Shown: positions 1-8,413, counted from the stretch's first letter. The stretch is 9,269 nt of DNA from Chitinophagaceae bacterium (GCA_008080615.1 VIKJ01000062.1:4807-14075); one strand, 5' to 3'. Notes: a model not told the origin generated them from the sequence alone. Numbers and translations: made by a program.

Positions 1-152
1 ACTTCAAAATCCCCCTTAAAAACCAATTTTTCTGCTACCCCTATATCTTTAGTTTGGGTAACGATTTTACCATTCCCCTCAATAGTTTTTTGCCCCCAAC
101 GGCAGGAAATGAGCAGAAGTGGAAGCAGTAATAGTAATAGTGCATTTTTCAT
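1..152 (-). CDS. Head GIN domain (DUF2807-like) lipoprotein, 5' part only
   Basis: Reading the minus strand from the ATG at 152 gives 50 codons without a stop before the window ends. The product starts MKNA, followed by a run of six leucines, a proline and further leucines, then a lipobox ending L-I-S-C with Cys17, so it is a probable lipoprotein exported by Sec and anchored after signal peptidase II cleavage. The mature part begins with a G-N-G-K-I-V-T-Q-T stretch and then K-L-V-F-K-G-D-F-E. This pattern (xGNGxxxTxTR followed by xxxGxFxV) is what the start of Bacteroidota head-GIN (DUF2807, putative adhesin) lipoproteins looks like. The family role is not established; these are cell-envelope beta-solenoid proteins. 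Only the N terminus is visible, so the domain call rests on about 30 residues. It is divergent from guaA. Confidence 0.6.
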   Translation of the reverse strand, partial: MKNALLLLLLPLLLISCRWGQKTIEGNGKIVTQTKDIGVAEKLVFKGDFE

Positions 153-244
153 ACAATCCAATTTGTTGCTGAAAGATAGCAAAATATACAATCCAAGCTA
201 CCATTGGCTAGGGCTGCTAGTAAATTTCATTTAACTTCGCAACC
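153..244. promoter_or_regulatory. Divergent intergenic region between the lipoprotein gene and guaA
   Basis: These 92 bp must hold promoters for both divergent genes. On the plus strand TAAATTTC at 221-228 matches five of the six fixed positions of the Bacteroidota -7 box TAnnTTTG, but no TTTG lies at the usual distance upstream, and it would leave a leader of only about 10 nt before the guaA ATG. On the minus strand the T-rich TATATTTTG (complement of 180-188) is a near match with one extra base. No Shine-Dalgarno sequence precedes either start, as expected for this phylum. No riboswitch-sized leader is present. The exact promoter positions are guesses. Confidence 0.3.
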
Positions 245-1770
245 ATGACAGAAAAAATTTTGATCCTCGACTTTGGTAGTCAATACACCCAACTTATTGC
301 CCGGGCAGTAAGGGAAGCCAATATCTATTGTGAAATTATTCCTTATCATAAACCATTTGAAATAGACAAAACACTTAAAGGAATCATCTTAAGTGGATCA
401 CCGTTTAGTGTAAATGACGAAAAAGCGCCCGAAGTACCTGTATTAGAATACATCAATCAATTGCCAGTATTAGGTATTTGTTATGGTGCACAAATGACCG
501 CGAAACTTTTGGGTGGCAGAGTGGATAAATCTAATAAAAGAGAATATGGCCGTGCAACAATGGAAATTAAGCAAGACGATATTCTTTTTAATCAGGTTTC
601 TGCTAAGTCACAGGTTTGGATGATTCTATCACTTCACTACCTGCAGGCTTTTCTATTTTAGCAACTACGGAGAGCATCCCTGTGGCTGCGTTTAAAAAAG
701 ATGGCACTGATACTAATCCTTTATACGGATTACAGTTTCACCCAGAAGTATATCATTCTACAGAAGGAAAATTGATGATTAAAAATTTTCTCGTGGAAAT
801 TTGCAAATGTTCTCAAAATTGGACGCCTAACTCTTTTGTAGAAGAAACCGTAGCTAAATTAAAAGAGCAAATTGGAGACAAGCAAGTAATTATGGCTTTA
901 AGTGGTGGAGTAGATAGCACTGTTGCCGCAACTTTAATTGCCAAAGCAATTGGGAATAGATTACATGGCATTTTTGTAGACAATGGGGTGTTAAGAAAAG
1001 ATGAATTTCAGCAGGTTTTAGATACGTACGATTCTATAGGGTTAAATGTAAAAGGTATAGATGCTAAGCAACTATTTTACGATGCGCTAAAAGACCAAAC
1101 AGAGCCAGAAGCAAAGAGAAAGGCCATCGGCAAATTATTCATTGACGTTTTTCAGGAGGAATCACAAAAACTAGAAAATATTTCTTTTTTGGGGCAGGGT
1201 ACCATTTACCCAGATGTTATTGAAAGCGTAAGCGTTCATGGACCATCTCAAACCATCAAATCTCACCACAATGTAGGTGGCTTACCAGATACCATGCACC
1301 TTTCTTTGGTTGAACCTTTACGATATTTATTTAAAGATGAGGTTAGAAAAGTAGGTTTGGCCCTAGGTATACCGGCTGATATGATTAATAGACATCCATT
1401 TCCTGGCCCAGGTTTAGCTATAAGAATATTGGGAGAAGTTACAGCAGAGAGAGTGGATATGTTGCAAAAAGCAGATGCTATATTTATCAATGGCTTAAAA
1501 ACGAGTGGTTTGTATAGCAAAGTTTGGCAAGCAGGTACCATTTTATTGCCAGTTAAAAGTGTTGGGGTGATGGGTGATGAAAGAACCTATGAATTTACCG
1601 TTGCGTTAAGGGCTGTAACTTCAGTGGATGGAATGACTGCCGATTGGGCACATCTTCCCTATGAATTTTTAGCAGATATTTCGAATGAAATTATCAATAA
1701 CGTAAGAGGCATCAACAGGGTTGTATATGATATTAGCAGCAAGCCCCCTGCTACAATTGAGTGGGAATAA
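245..1770 (+). pseudogene. guaA: GMP synthase (glutamine-hydrolysing), frameshifted
   Basis: GuaA converts XMP, ATP and glutamine to GMP in the cytoplasm, the last step of de novo guanine nucleotide synthesis. The 5' part, in the frame of the ATG at 245, carries the start of the class I amidotransferase domain, including LDFGSQYTQLIAR and G-I-C-Y-G with nucleophile Cys79. The frame is lost after W-M at 617-622 and the ORF ends at 661. The rest continues in another frame from D-S-I-T-S-L-P (622 on) with FHPEV (His and Glu of the triad, 736-750), the PP-loop SGGVDS (901-918) and the usual GuaA C terminus PPATIEWE. Family members read WMSHGD here; S-H-G is absent and one further base is lost, so a 10-nt deletion explains both. 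The repaired protein would be 511 aa, normal for the family. The break lies inside the glutaminase domain, between Cys and His/Glu, so this is not an archaeal-type two-subunit enzyme. TTG at 616 could open the second ORF but its product would lack Cys79. It is either a real lesion or a sequence error. Confidence 0.93.
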
Positions 1771-1773
1771 AAT

Positions 1774-2875
1774 ATGAAAAATCATTTTAAAATATTATTC
1801 AGCGTAGGGGCAATTTTCATTATGCTCTTTGGCAATGCACAGCCTGTTGTAAAACCGTTGAAAGTAGCCGTATTTGCCCCTGTATACATTGATTCTGCTT
1901 TTGAAGGAATCAATTATAAATTGGGCAACAATTATTTACCAAAGTATATTTTACCGGGATTAGATTTTTATAATGGCATGTTGTTGGCAATTGATTCTTT
2001 GAATACGGAGAAGCAAGCATTGGAGTTTATTTTTTATGATACCAAAAGTATTAATGAGCCACTAGAGGATATTTTAACCAAACCTGAGCTGAAGGATATT
2101 TCACTGATGATTGCCTCTTTTAATCAACGCAATGAAATTAAAACCTTGGCTGATTTTTCATTAGAAAAAAATGTTCCACTGATTTCTATGACTTATCCCA
2201 ATGATGGAGGCGTAACCAATAATCCATTTTTTGTATTGGTAAATCCTACATTGAGAACGCATATAGAAGCAATCTATCATTTTTTACATCACTACTATCC
2301 TACTGAAAATATCACCCTATTTAAAAGAAACGGTGCAACAGAAGATATGATTGCATCAAGATAGTTTTTCTCATAGTCAAGTATTAATGCAACTAGATAG
2401 TACCAGGCAAAATATTATTTTATGCGGAAGCTTAAACGAAGTTTTTGGGCTTAATTTAGTAAAAGCATTGGCTACCAATAAAAATTATAAATCCATTACA
2501 GTAGGAATGCCTACCTGGGATGGGCTAAGAGATATAGGCAAGGACGCTGAAATTATTTATACCAGCCCTTATAATTATTCACGTACAGATAAATTGGGCC
2601 AAACGATTGCTAGTAATTATAAAAACAAGTATATGGGCAGGCCTTCAGACATGGTATTTAAAGGATTTGAAGCAGTATATCACTTTAGTAAATTGCTAAT
2701 TAAATACAATAAAAATTTAATTGGTCATTTATCAGACAATGAGTTCAAATTATTCAACGAATACGATTTTCAACCTGTAAAGGCTAAAAACGAATCTGCT
2801 TTACCAGATTATTTAGAAAACAAGAAAGTCTATTTTATAAGAAAAATAGATACACAAATAAAAGCGATAAAATAG
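1774..2875 (+). pseudogene. Periplasmic ABC-type substrate-binding protein (type 1 fold), frameshifted
   Basis: The first part (ATG 1774) has a clear Sec signal peptide, hydrophobic to about residue 22 with a likely cut after G-N-A. It is followed by an alternating beta/alpha pattern typical of Leu/Ile/Val-binding or Peripla_BP_6-like domains: V-A-V-F-A-P-V-Y, a long D-F-Y-N-G-M-L-L-A helix, I-A-S-F-N-Q-R and N-V-P-L-I-S-M-T-Y-P. It stops at 2364 just after E-D-M-I-A-S-R. The second part continues in another frame from about 2351 with Q-D-S-F, Q-N-I-I-L-C-G-S-L-N-E and a later G-F-E-A-V-Y-H-F helix to the stop at 2875. Summed, the visible parts give roughly 367 residues, with the inter-lobe segment around the junction looking short, so an out-of-frame deletion (length 3n+2) is more likely than a simple indel. 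No permease or ATPase gene is nearby. The start is 3 bp after guaA, so the two are co-transcribed. The ligand is unknown; the family also includes solitary, non-transport members in Bacteroidota. Confidence 0.75.
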
Positions 2876-2906
2876 AACCCTTTTTACTATTAGTTGTTCA
2901 ATACTT

Positions 2907-4325
2907 ATGCTATCATTCAAAAGCAATAATGCAAAAAAAGGAATTGTTGGCATAGTATTAACCATCTTAATCATAGGTTCTTCTTGGATGATTGAGCCAA
3001 ATATATTTTCAACGGAAAAACCTATCCCCATTCCTCCAAGTAAACAACAGGAAGGTAATGCCGAATTAGGATATAATTACTTGATTTACGGAGACTTTAT
3101 TAAAAGCGGATTGCCTTATACTATTTTCACAAAAATATTTGGCAAGGATGAAAATAACTATTTAGGCAGAACAGGAAAAGCTGCAACGGTTCCAGCCGGT
3201 TTTAATGTAGTGAAACATACCAATGGCACCCAAATTGTTGTTCCCACCTGTTTACAATGTCATTCACAAATTGTAGATGGAAAATTATTTCTAGGCTTAG
3301 GTAATACAGAACTTGATTTTACCAATTTATCTGCTGGCAAAGAATGGTTACAGAACCTATCTAGATTGGCCATGAAAAATGTAGCTCCTAAACAATATGA
3401 AGCTACCTTATCTATCACCACCTCTTTATCTACTATTGCACCATTAATGCGCACAGAAGTAAAAGGGGTGAATGCAGCAGATCCTTTAGCCATTTTATTG
3501 GTTGCACATAGAGATCCTTATACTTTAGAATGGAAAGAAAAACCACTTTTAGATATCCCTGATGAAGTTGTGCCAACAGATGTTCCTGCTTGGTGGTTAT
3601 TAAAGAAAAAAAATGCCATGTTTTACAATGGCTTTGGCAGGGGCGATTTTGGAAAATTTTTAATGTTAAGTAATTTATTAACTGTTAAAGACTCAGCTGA
3701 AGCAAGAGAAGTAAGTACGCATTTTAGCGATGTATTGGCATTCCTTAAAAAACTAGAAGCCCCAACCTACCCTAATAAAATTAATATTCAACAGGCTCAA
3801 ATTGGAGAAAAAATTTTTGTAACTACCTGTAGCAAATGTCATGGCACTTATGGAGAGAAAGGAACTTACCCCAATTTATATTTATTAATACCTTCTTCGA
3901 TTATACAAACAGACTCATTGCTATTTAAGAGCAATTACCAGAATCCGCAATTCATCAATTGGTTTAATAAAAGCTGGTTTGCGCAAGGTGAAAACCCTGC
4001 AAAGCTATCTCCCTCCAACGGGTACGTAGCCCCACCATTAGATGGAGTTTGGATTACTGCCCCATACTTACACAATGGATCAGTTCCTAATTTAGAAGCT
4101 GTAATTAATAGTAAAATAAGACCTACTTATTGGGGGAAAGATTTTAAGAATCCTACTTATGATACAGAGCAGTTAGCTTGGAAATATACAATTTACGATG
4201 CTGCTGTTAATAAAACTGTTTACAATACTACGTTAAATGGGTACAGTAATAAAGGTCATTACTTTGGCGATCAATTATCTATTGAAGAAAGAAAAGCATT
4301 GGTAGAATACCTCAAAACACTTTAA
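2907..4325 (+). CDS. Membrane-anchored di-heme cytochrome c, RoxA/cytochrome c peroxidase-like
   Basis: The 472-aa product has one N-terminal transmembrane segment (about residues 12-29) with basic residues before it and no lipobox, so the bulk should sit in the periplasm attached to the inner membrane. Two c-type haem sites are visible: C-L-Q-C-H at 115-119 and C-S-K-C-H at 308-312. Between them lies P-A-W-W-L-L-K-K-K-N-A-M-F-Y-N-G with G-R-G-D, and near the end A-P-P-L-D-G-V-W and A-P-Y-L-H-N-G-S-V-P. These blocks resemble the rubber oxygenase RoxA/RoxB and di-heme peroxidase-like superfamily; the APYLHNGSVP block is typical of it. RoxA is longer (over 600 residues), and a rubber substrate is not implied. 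An electron-transfer, peroxidase or oxygenase role is open. It starts 31 bp after the broken binding-protein gene and ends 17 bp before the helicase. Haem attachment needs a cytochrome c maturation system encoded elsewhere. Confidence 0.8.
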   Translation: MLSFKSNNAKKGIVGIVLTILIIGSSWMIEPNIFSTEKPIPIPPSKQQEGNAELGYNYLIYGDFIKSGLPYTIFTKIFGKDENNYLGRTGKAATVPAGFNVVKHTNGTQIVVPTCLQCHSQIVDGKLFLGLGNTELDFTNLSAGKEWLQNLSRLAMKNVAPKQYEATLSITTSLSTIAPLMRTEVKGVNAADPLAILLVAHRDPYTLEWKEKPLLDIPDEVVPTDVPAWWLLKKKNAMFYNGFGRGDFGKFLMLSNLLTVKDSAEAREVSTHFSDVLAFLKKLEAPTYPNKINIQQAQIGEKIFVTTCSKCHGTYGEKGTYPNLYLLIPSSIIQTDSLLFKSNYQNPQFINWFNKSWFAQGENPAKLSPSNGYVAPPLDGVWITAPYLHNGSVPNLEAVINSKIRPTYWGKDFKNPTYDTEQLAWKYTIYDAAVNKTVYNTTLNGYSNKGHYFGDQLSIEERKALVEYLKTL

Positions 4326-4342
4326 TTTTTTAACCACCATTA

Positions 4343-6883
4343 TTGATACCATCATCTTCTATAGGAAATCGAGTAATTAATAATTGGCTAAGCCAAAAAG
4401 AATTTCACCCATTTGATTTTCAGCAAGAAACATGGAAAAGCATTGAAGCCGGAAAAAGTGGTTTAGTAAATGCACCCACTGGTTGTGGCAAAACCTATGC
4501 TGTTTTTTTAGGAGCCATTATTCAATTTATCAATGCACATCCCACCGATTACCATCAATTAAAAAATAATGGGTTACAATTACTTTGGATTACACCGCTA
4601 AGGGCTTTGGCAAAAGATATTGGCAGGGCAATGGAAGAAGCAATTGATTCTATTGGATTACCCTGGAAAGTAGCCATTAGAAATGGAGATACTTCTACAA
4701 GCGAAAGAGCCAAGCAGAAAAAAAATATGCCCGAAGTATTAATCATTACTCCGGAAAGTTTACACTTATTACTTACACAAAAAAACTATCCTGCACTTTT
4801 TGAATCATTGCAGATGATGGTGGTTGATGAATGGCATGAATTATTGGGAAGCAAGCGTGGAGTACAAACAGAGTTAGCCATTAGTAGAATCATACATTGC
4901 AATCAAGAGTTAAAGCAGAATGGCCATCAAATTCAACCAACACAAATATTGCTATGGGGTATTAGTGCAACAATAGGAAATTTGGTTGAAGCAAAGGAAG
5001 TGTTATTATCTCCAATAAAACAAGAAGGCGTTATTATCAAAGCGATTATTGATAAACCTATAGAAGTACATACAATCATTCCTTCAGAAATGGAGAAATA
5101 TCCTTGGGCTGGACATTTGGGAATAAAATTGGCACATACATTAATTCCAATCATCGAAAAAAGTAAAACCACACTCATTTTTATCAATACCAGAGGAATG
5201 AGTGAAACCTGGTACCAAACGCTTTTAACCGTTGCTCCAGAGCTTGCAGGCGCTATTGCATTACATCATGGTAGCATTGAACAACATTTACGCTTATGGG
5301 TAGAAGAAGCATTGCATACTGAGAAACTAAAAGCAGTGGTATGTACTGCCAGTTTAGATTTAGGCGTAGACTTTAGACCCGTAGATACGGTAATTCAGGT
5401 GGGTTCTCCCAAAGGAGTTGCAAGATTTTTACAAAGAGCAGGGAGAAGTGGACATAGGCCAGGCGAAATAAGTAAGATTTATTTTTTACCAACCCATAGT
5501 TTAGAATTAGTAGAAGCAGCAGCTTTAAAAGAAGCCATTAATCTAGATGCAATTGAAAGCAAAGAGCCCATGATACTTTGCTTTGATGTGTTGCTGCAAT
5601 ATTTATGCACACTGGCTATTGGAGAAGGCTTTAATGAGCAAACCATTTTTAATGAAATAAAACAAACGAATTGTTTTGCAGATTTGCAAGAAACTGAATG
5701 GCGAGAAATATTATTGCATTTAACCGAAGGTGGAAACGCACTACAACAATACGATGAATATAAAAAAGTAGAAGTTGAAGAGGGTATTTATAAAATAAAA
5801 AACAAACAGATGGCCATGCGCCATCGAATGCATATTGGTACCATTGTGAGTGATGCAATGCTCAAAGTAAAATTCATGAGTGGTGGATTTATTGGGGTTA
5901 TTGAAGAATGGTTTATCAGCAGATTAGAGCCAGGTGACGTTTTTACTTTAGCAGGAAGAAATGTAGAATTGGTTATGATAAAAGACATTGAAGTGCTGGT
6001 GAGAAAATCTACTGCAAAAAAATCGATTGTACCATCTTGGATGGGCGGCAGAATGAGTTTAACTGCCAATTTGGGGCATATACTGAGGCAAACTTTTTCT
6101 AAAGCATTAAGCCCCGAAGCAGGTATAGAGTTGAATAGTTTAAAGAGCTTATTTGAATTACAAGCTGACCTTTCTCATATTCCAACAGCAAATGAATTAT
6201 TAATTGAGCAGATAGAGGCCAAAGATGGTTTCCATTTATTGGTTTACCCATTTGAAGGCAGACAAGTACATGAAGCCATGAGTGCAATATTGGCTTACCG
6301 AATTGGAAAAATTATACCCATTAGTTTTTCTATTTCAATGAATGATTATGGTTTTGAATTATTAAGCGATCAAGCCATTCCTGTAGATGATAGTAATATT
6401 GAACAATTATTTTCAACAGAGAATCTATTAGCCGATATCCAAAAAAGTATTAACAGCACAGAAATGGCCAAGCGAAAATTTAGGGATATTGCGGTTATTG
6501 GCGGATTGATTTTTCAAGGAATGCCTGGTGAAAAAAAGAAAGCCAAGCACCTACAATCATCCGCGTCATTATTATTTAAAGTATTTGAAGAATATGATCC
6601 GAATAATATTTTATTGAGGCAGGCTTACAATGAAGTGATGGTGCATCAAATGGATGAAGTAAGGTTAAGACAGGCTTTGCAGCGGATTAGCCAAAGTAAG
6701 ATTATATTAACCTATCCTACAAAGCTTACGCCTTTATCCTTCCCCATAATTGTAGATGGGCTAAACCGAAACAATTTATCTTCTGAACAACTAGAAGATA
6801 GAATTAAAAAAATGCAGCAACAGCATTATAGTTTGGTTAGGCAACTTATCTTTATAACCAATGAATGCTCCTGTATTACATAA
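4343..6883 (+). CDS. Ligase-associated DNA damage response DEXH-box helicase (Lhr-like)
   Basis: This is an 846-aa superfamily 2 helicase of the Lhr-like group found with an ATP-dependent DNA ligase, an exonuclease and PdeM in many bacteria; the role is DNA repair in the cytoplasm. Motifs in order: N-A-P-T-G-C-G-K-T (Walker A, 43-51), T-P-L-R-A-L-A (84-90), T-P-E-S-L (136-140), D-E-W-H (162-165) followed by E-L-L-G-S-K-R-G-V-Q, S-A-T (208-210), F-I-N-T-R (280-284), T-A-S-L-D-L-G-V-D-F (335-344) and Q-R-A-G-R-S-G-H-R (364-372). The C-terminal half has the winged-helix and Lhr core regions with S-W-M-G-G-R-M-S near residue 570. Length fits the family. No in-frame ATG is available near the 5' end: an in-frame stop at 4331 and the homology starting within about ten residues of TTG at 4343 make TTG the best start. 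The 3' end overlaps pdeM by 23 bp. Confidence 0.92.
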   Translation: MIPSSSIGNRVINNWLSQKEFHPFDFQQETWKSIEAGKSGLVNAPTGCGKTYAVFLGAIIQFINAHPTDYHQLKNNGLQLLWITPLRALAKDIGRAMEEAIDSIGLPWKVAIRNGDTSTSERAKQKKNMPEVLIITPESLHLLLTQKNYPALFESLQMMVVDEWHELLGSKRGVQTELAISRIIHCNQELKQNGHQIQPTQILLWGISATIGNLVEAKEVLLSPIKQEGVIIKAIIDKPIEVHTIIPSEMEKYPWAGHLGIKLAHTLIPIIEKSKTTLIFINTRGMSETWYQTLLTVAPELAGAIALHHGSIEQHLRLWVEEALHTEKLKAVVCTASLDLGVDFRPVDTVIQVGSPKGVARFLQRAGRSGHRPGEISKIYFLPTHSLELVEAAALKEAINLDAIESKEPMILCFDVLLQYLCTLAIGEGFNEQTIFNEIKQTNCFADLQETEWREILLHLTEGGNALQQYDEYKKVEVEEGIYKIKNKQMAMRHRMHIGTIVSDAMLKVKFMSGGFIGVIEEWFISRLEPGDVFTLAGRNVELVMIKDIEVLVRKSTAKKSIVPSWMGGRMSLTANLGHILRQTFSKALSPEAGIELNSLKSLFELQADLSHIPTANELLIEQIEAKDGFHLLVYPFEGRQVHEAMSAILAYRIGKIIPISFSISMNDYGFELLSDQAIPVDDSNIEQLFSTENLLADIQKSINSTEMAKRKFRDIAVIGGLIFQGMPGEKKKAKHLQSSASLLFKVFEEYDPNNILLRQAYNEVMVHQMDEVRLRQALQRISQSKIILTYPTKLTPLSFPIIVDGLNRNNLSSEQLEDRIKKMQQQHYSLVRQLIFITNECSCIT

Positions 6884-7517
6884 AATCAACGATCAACATT
6901 TATGGCTCTCTCCTGAGCGATGCATTTTTTGGGAAGAAGCATCTGCATTGATTTTATCTGATACCCATTTTGCAAAAACAGGGCATTTTAGAAAAAGTGG
7001 TATCGCCATTCCTCAACAGGTTTATAAAGAAGACTTACAAAGATTAATTGACTTAGTAGCTCATTTTAAGCCACAACAAATTATTGTTGTGGGTGATTTA
7101 TTTCATAGTTATGAAAATAAGGAATTGGATCTTTTTTTAAAATGGAGAAAAGATATGGAGCAAACAAAAATAATTTTAGTTAGAGGCAACCATGATCTAT
7201 TGCATAGCAATTGGTATGAAGCAGCAAATATTGAAGTAGTGGAAGGCATTTTAAAAATGAATGATTTTAGCTTTGTGCACGATGCGGCAGATATAGTTGA
7301 AAGCAGCAATACTGGTTTTCATTTTTCAGGGCATTTGCATCCAGGTGTTGCTATCAGGGGTAATGCTAAACAATATCTACAGTTTCCTTGTTTCTATTTT
7401 GGAAAAGACCATTGCATACTTCCTGCATTTAGCAAGTTCAGTGGTTTGAAAATTATGAAACCAAAAAAAACAAGTACCATTTACGCCATTGCCAATGGAA
7501 ACCTCATTAAATGTTAA
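6861..7517 (+). CDS. pdeM: Ligase-associated DNA damage response phosphoesterase/endonuclease PdeM
   Basis: This is a 218-aa calcineurin-like metallophosphoesterase, the PdeM member of the ligase-associated repair set. The metal-binding blocks are in the right order: S-D-T-H (33-36) followed by F-A-K-T-G-H-F-R-K-S-G-I-A-I-P, the PdeM signature; V-G-D-L-F-H-S (77-83); G-N-H-D (109-112); F-V-H-D (138-141); and G-H-L-H-P (157-161). These supply the two-metal centre that cleaves phosphodiesters. Length is normal for the family and no key residue is missing. The ATG lies inside the last codons of the helicase gene in another frame, and the stop overlaps the start of the next gene, so translation of all three is probably coupled. 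Family members are reported as DNA-processing nucleases; the exact substrate here is inferred only. Confidence 0.92.
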   Translation: MNAPVLHKINDQHLWLSPERCIFWEEASALILSDTHFAKTGHFRKSGIAIPQQVYKEDLQRLIDLVAHFKPQQIIVVGDLFHSYENKELDLFLKWRKDMEQTKIILVRGNHDLLHSNWYEAANIEVVEGILKMNDFSFVHDAADIVESSNTGFHFSGHLHPGVAIRGNAKQYLQFPCFYFGKDHCILPAFSKFSGLKIMKPKKTSTIYAIANGNLIKC

Positions 7518-8413
7518 AAATAGCCTACGATAGCATATATGCCCATCCACTTCCTGAGGGCCATCGATTTCCCATGTTGAAATACGAATTAATTCCTGCA
7601 CAATTATTACATGAAGGAAGCATTACTACAGATAATTTATTTGTTCCAGCAATTTGCGAAGAAGCCATTGTTTTACAAACACATGAAGCCACATACTATC
7701 AAAAACTTATCAATCAAACATTAACTGCATCAGAACAAAGAAAAATTGGGTTTCCGCAGTCACCTGAACTTACCCAACGGGAGCTGATCATTACACAAGG
7801 AACCATTGATTGTTGTAAATACGCTTTAGAATTTGGGGCGGCGTTGAATATTGCAGGAGGCACACACCATGCATTTGCAGATAGAGGAGAAGGATTTTGT
7901 TTATTAAATGATATGGCCACTGCAGCCAATTATTTGTTGAATAATCATCTAGCCAAAAAAATACTCATCATCGATTTAGATGTGCACCAAGGAAATGGAA
8001 CAGCTAAATTGATGGAACAAGAAAACAGGGTGTTCACATTTAGCATGCATGGCGAACACAATTATCCTTTCCACAAAGAAAAATCTAATGTAGATATTGG
8101 CTTAAAAGACGGAACGGATGGGAATACTTATTTAGGCATACTGCAAGAGACCCTGCCCAAATTAATCAATGAGCAAAAGCCCGACTTTGCTTTTTTCCTT
8201 TCTGGAGTAGACATTTTATCAACCGATAAATTTGGCAAACTCAATGTCAGCATTAACGAATGCAAAAACAGAGATGAAATTGTATTGGGCTTGCTTAAAC
8301 AATATCAAATTCCAGTAACGGTTGCCATGGGAGGCGGCTACTCCCCTGATATAAAAATCATTGTAGACGCTCACTGCAACACTTTCAGGCTTACAAAAGA
8401 AATGGTTGACTAA
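7511..8413 (+). CDS. Histone deacetylase family protein, class IV (HDAC11)-like
   Basis: This 300-aa protein is a zinc-dependent deacylase of the arginase/deacetylase fold. It shows the His pair in A-G-G-T-H-H-A-F (His119-His120), the zinc motif D-L-D-V-H (155-159, ligands Asp157 and His159), S-G-V-D with third ligand Asp234, and the G-G-G-Y block (274-277) that supplies the transition-state tyrosine. All catalytic residues are present, so an active enzyme is expected. The N terminus (I-A-Y-D-S-I-Y-A-H-P-L-P-E-G-H-R-F-P) and overall size fit the small bacterial proteins related to HDAC11. Bacterial substrates are unknown; acetyl-lysine, acylated lysine or acylpolyamine are possible. The start codon overlaps the pdeM stop in the sequence ATGTTAA, so it belongs to the same transcript. 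It is the last gene of the operon and ends 3 bp from the stop of the opposing regulator gene. Confidence 0.9.
   Translation: MLKIAYDSIYAHPLPEGHRFPMLKYELIPAQLLHEGSITTDNLFVPAICEEAIVLQTHEATYYQKLINQTLTASEQRKIGFPQSPELTQRELIITQGTIDCCKYALEFGAALNIAGGTHHAFADRGEGFCLLNDMATAANYLLNNHLAKKILIIDLDVHQGNGTAKLMEQENRVFTFSMHGEHNYPFHKEKSNVDIGLKDGTDGNTYLGILQETLPKLINEQKPDFAFFLSGVDILSTDKFGKLNVSINECKNRDEIVLGLLKQYQIPVTVAMGGGYSPDIKIIVDAHCNTFRLTKEMVD

Noticed and set aside
128..142. TAATAG hexamer repeat as a phase-variable tract in the lipoprotein signal peptide
   Set aside because: It has just over two copies and simply encodes leucines; the unit is six bases, so gain or loss would not change the frame.
600..640. Programmed ribosomal frameshift in guaA
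   Set aside because: There is no slippery heptamer or downstream structure at 610-625, and a frameshift would not restore the missing S-H-G residues.
1263..1541. Minus-strand ORF of 92 codons inside guaA
   Set aside because: It mirrors a strongly conserved guaA segment, has no recognisable domain, and is a shadow of the coding strand. The other minus-strand ORFs inside the plus-strand genes (for example 3260-3493, 5788-6069, 7714-7929) were rejected on the same grounds.
245..1770. Two-subunit GMP synthetase (separate glutaminase and synthetase genes)
   Set aside because: In split enzymes the break falls between domains. Here it falls inside the glutaminase, separating Cys79 from the FHPEV His and Glu, and conserved residues are missing.
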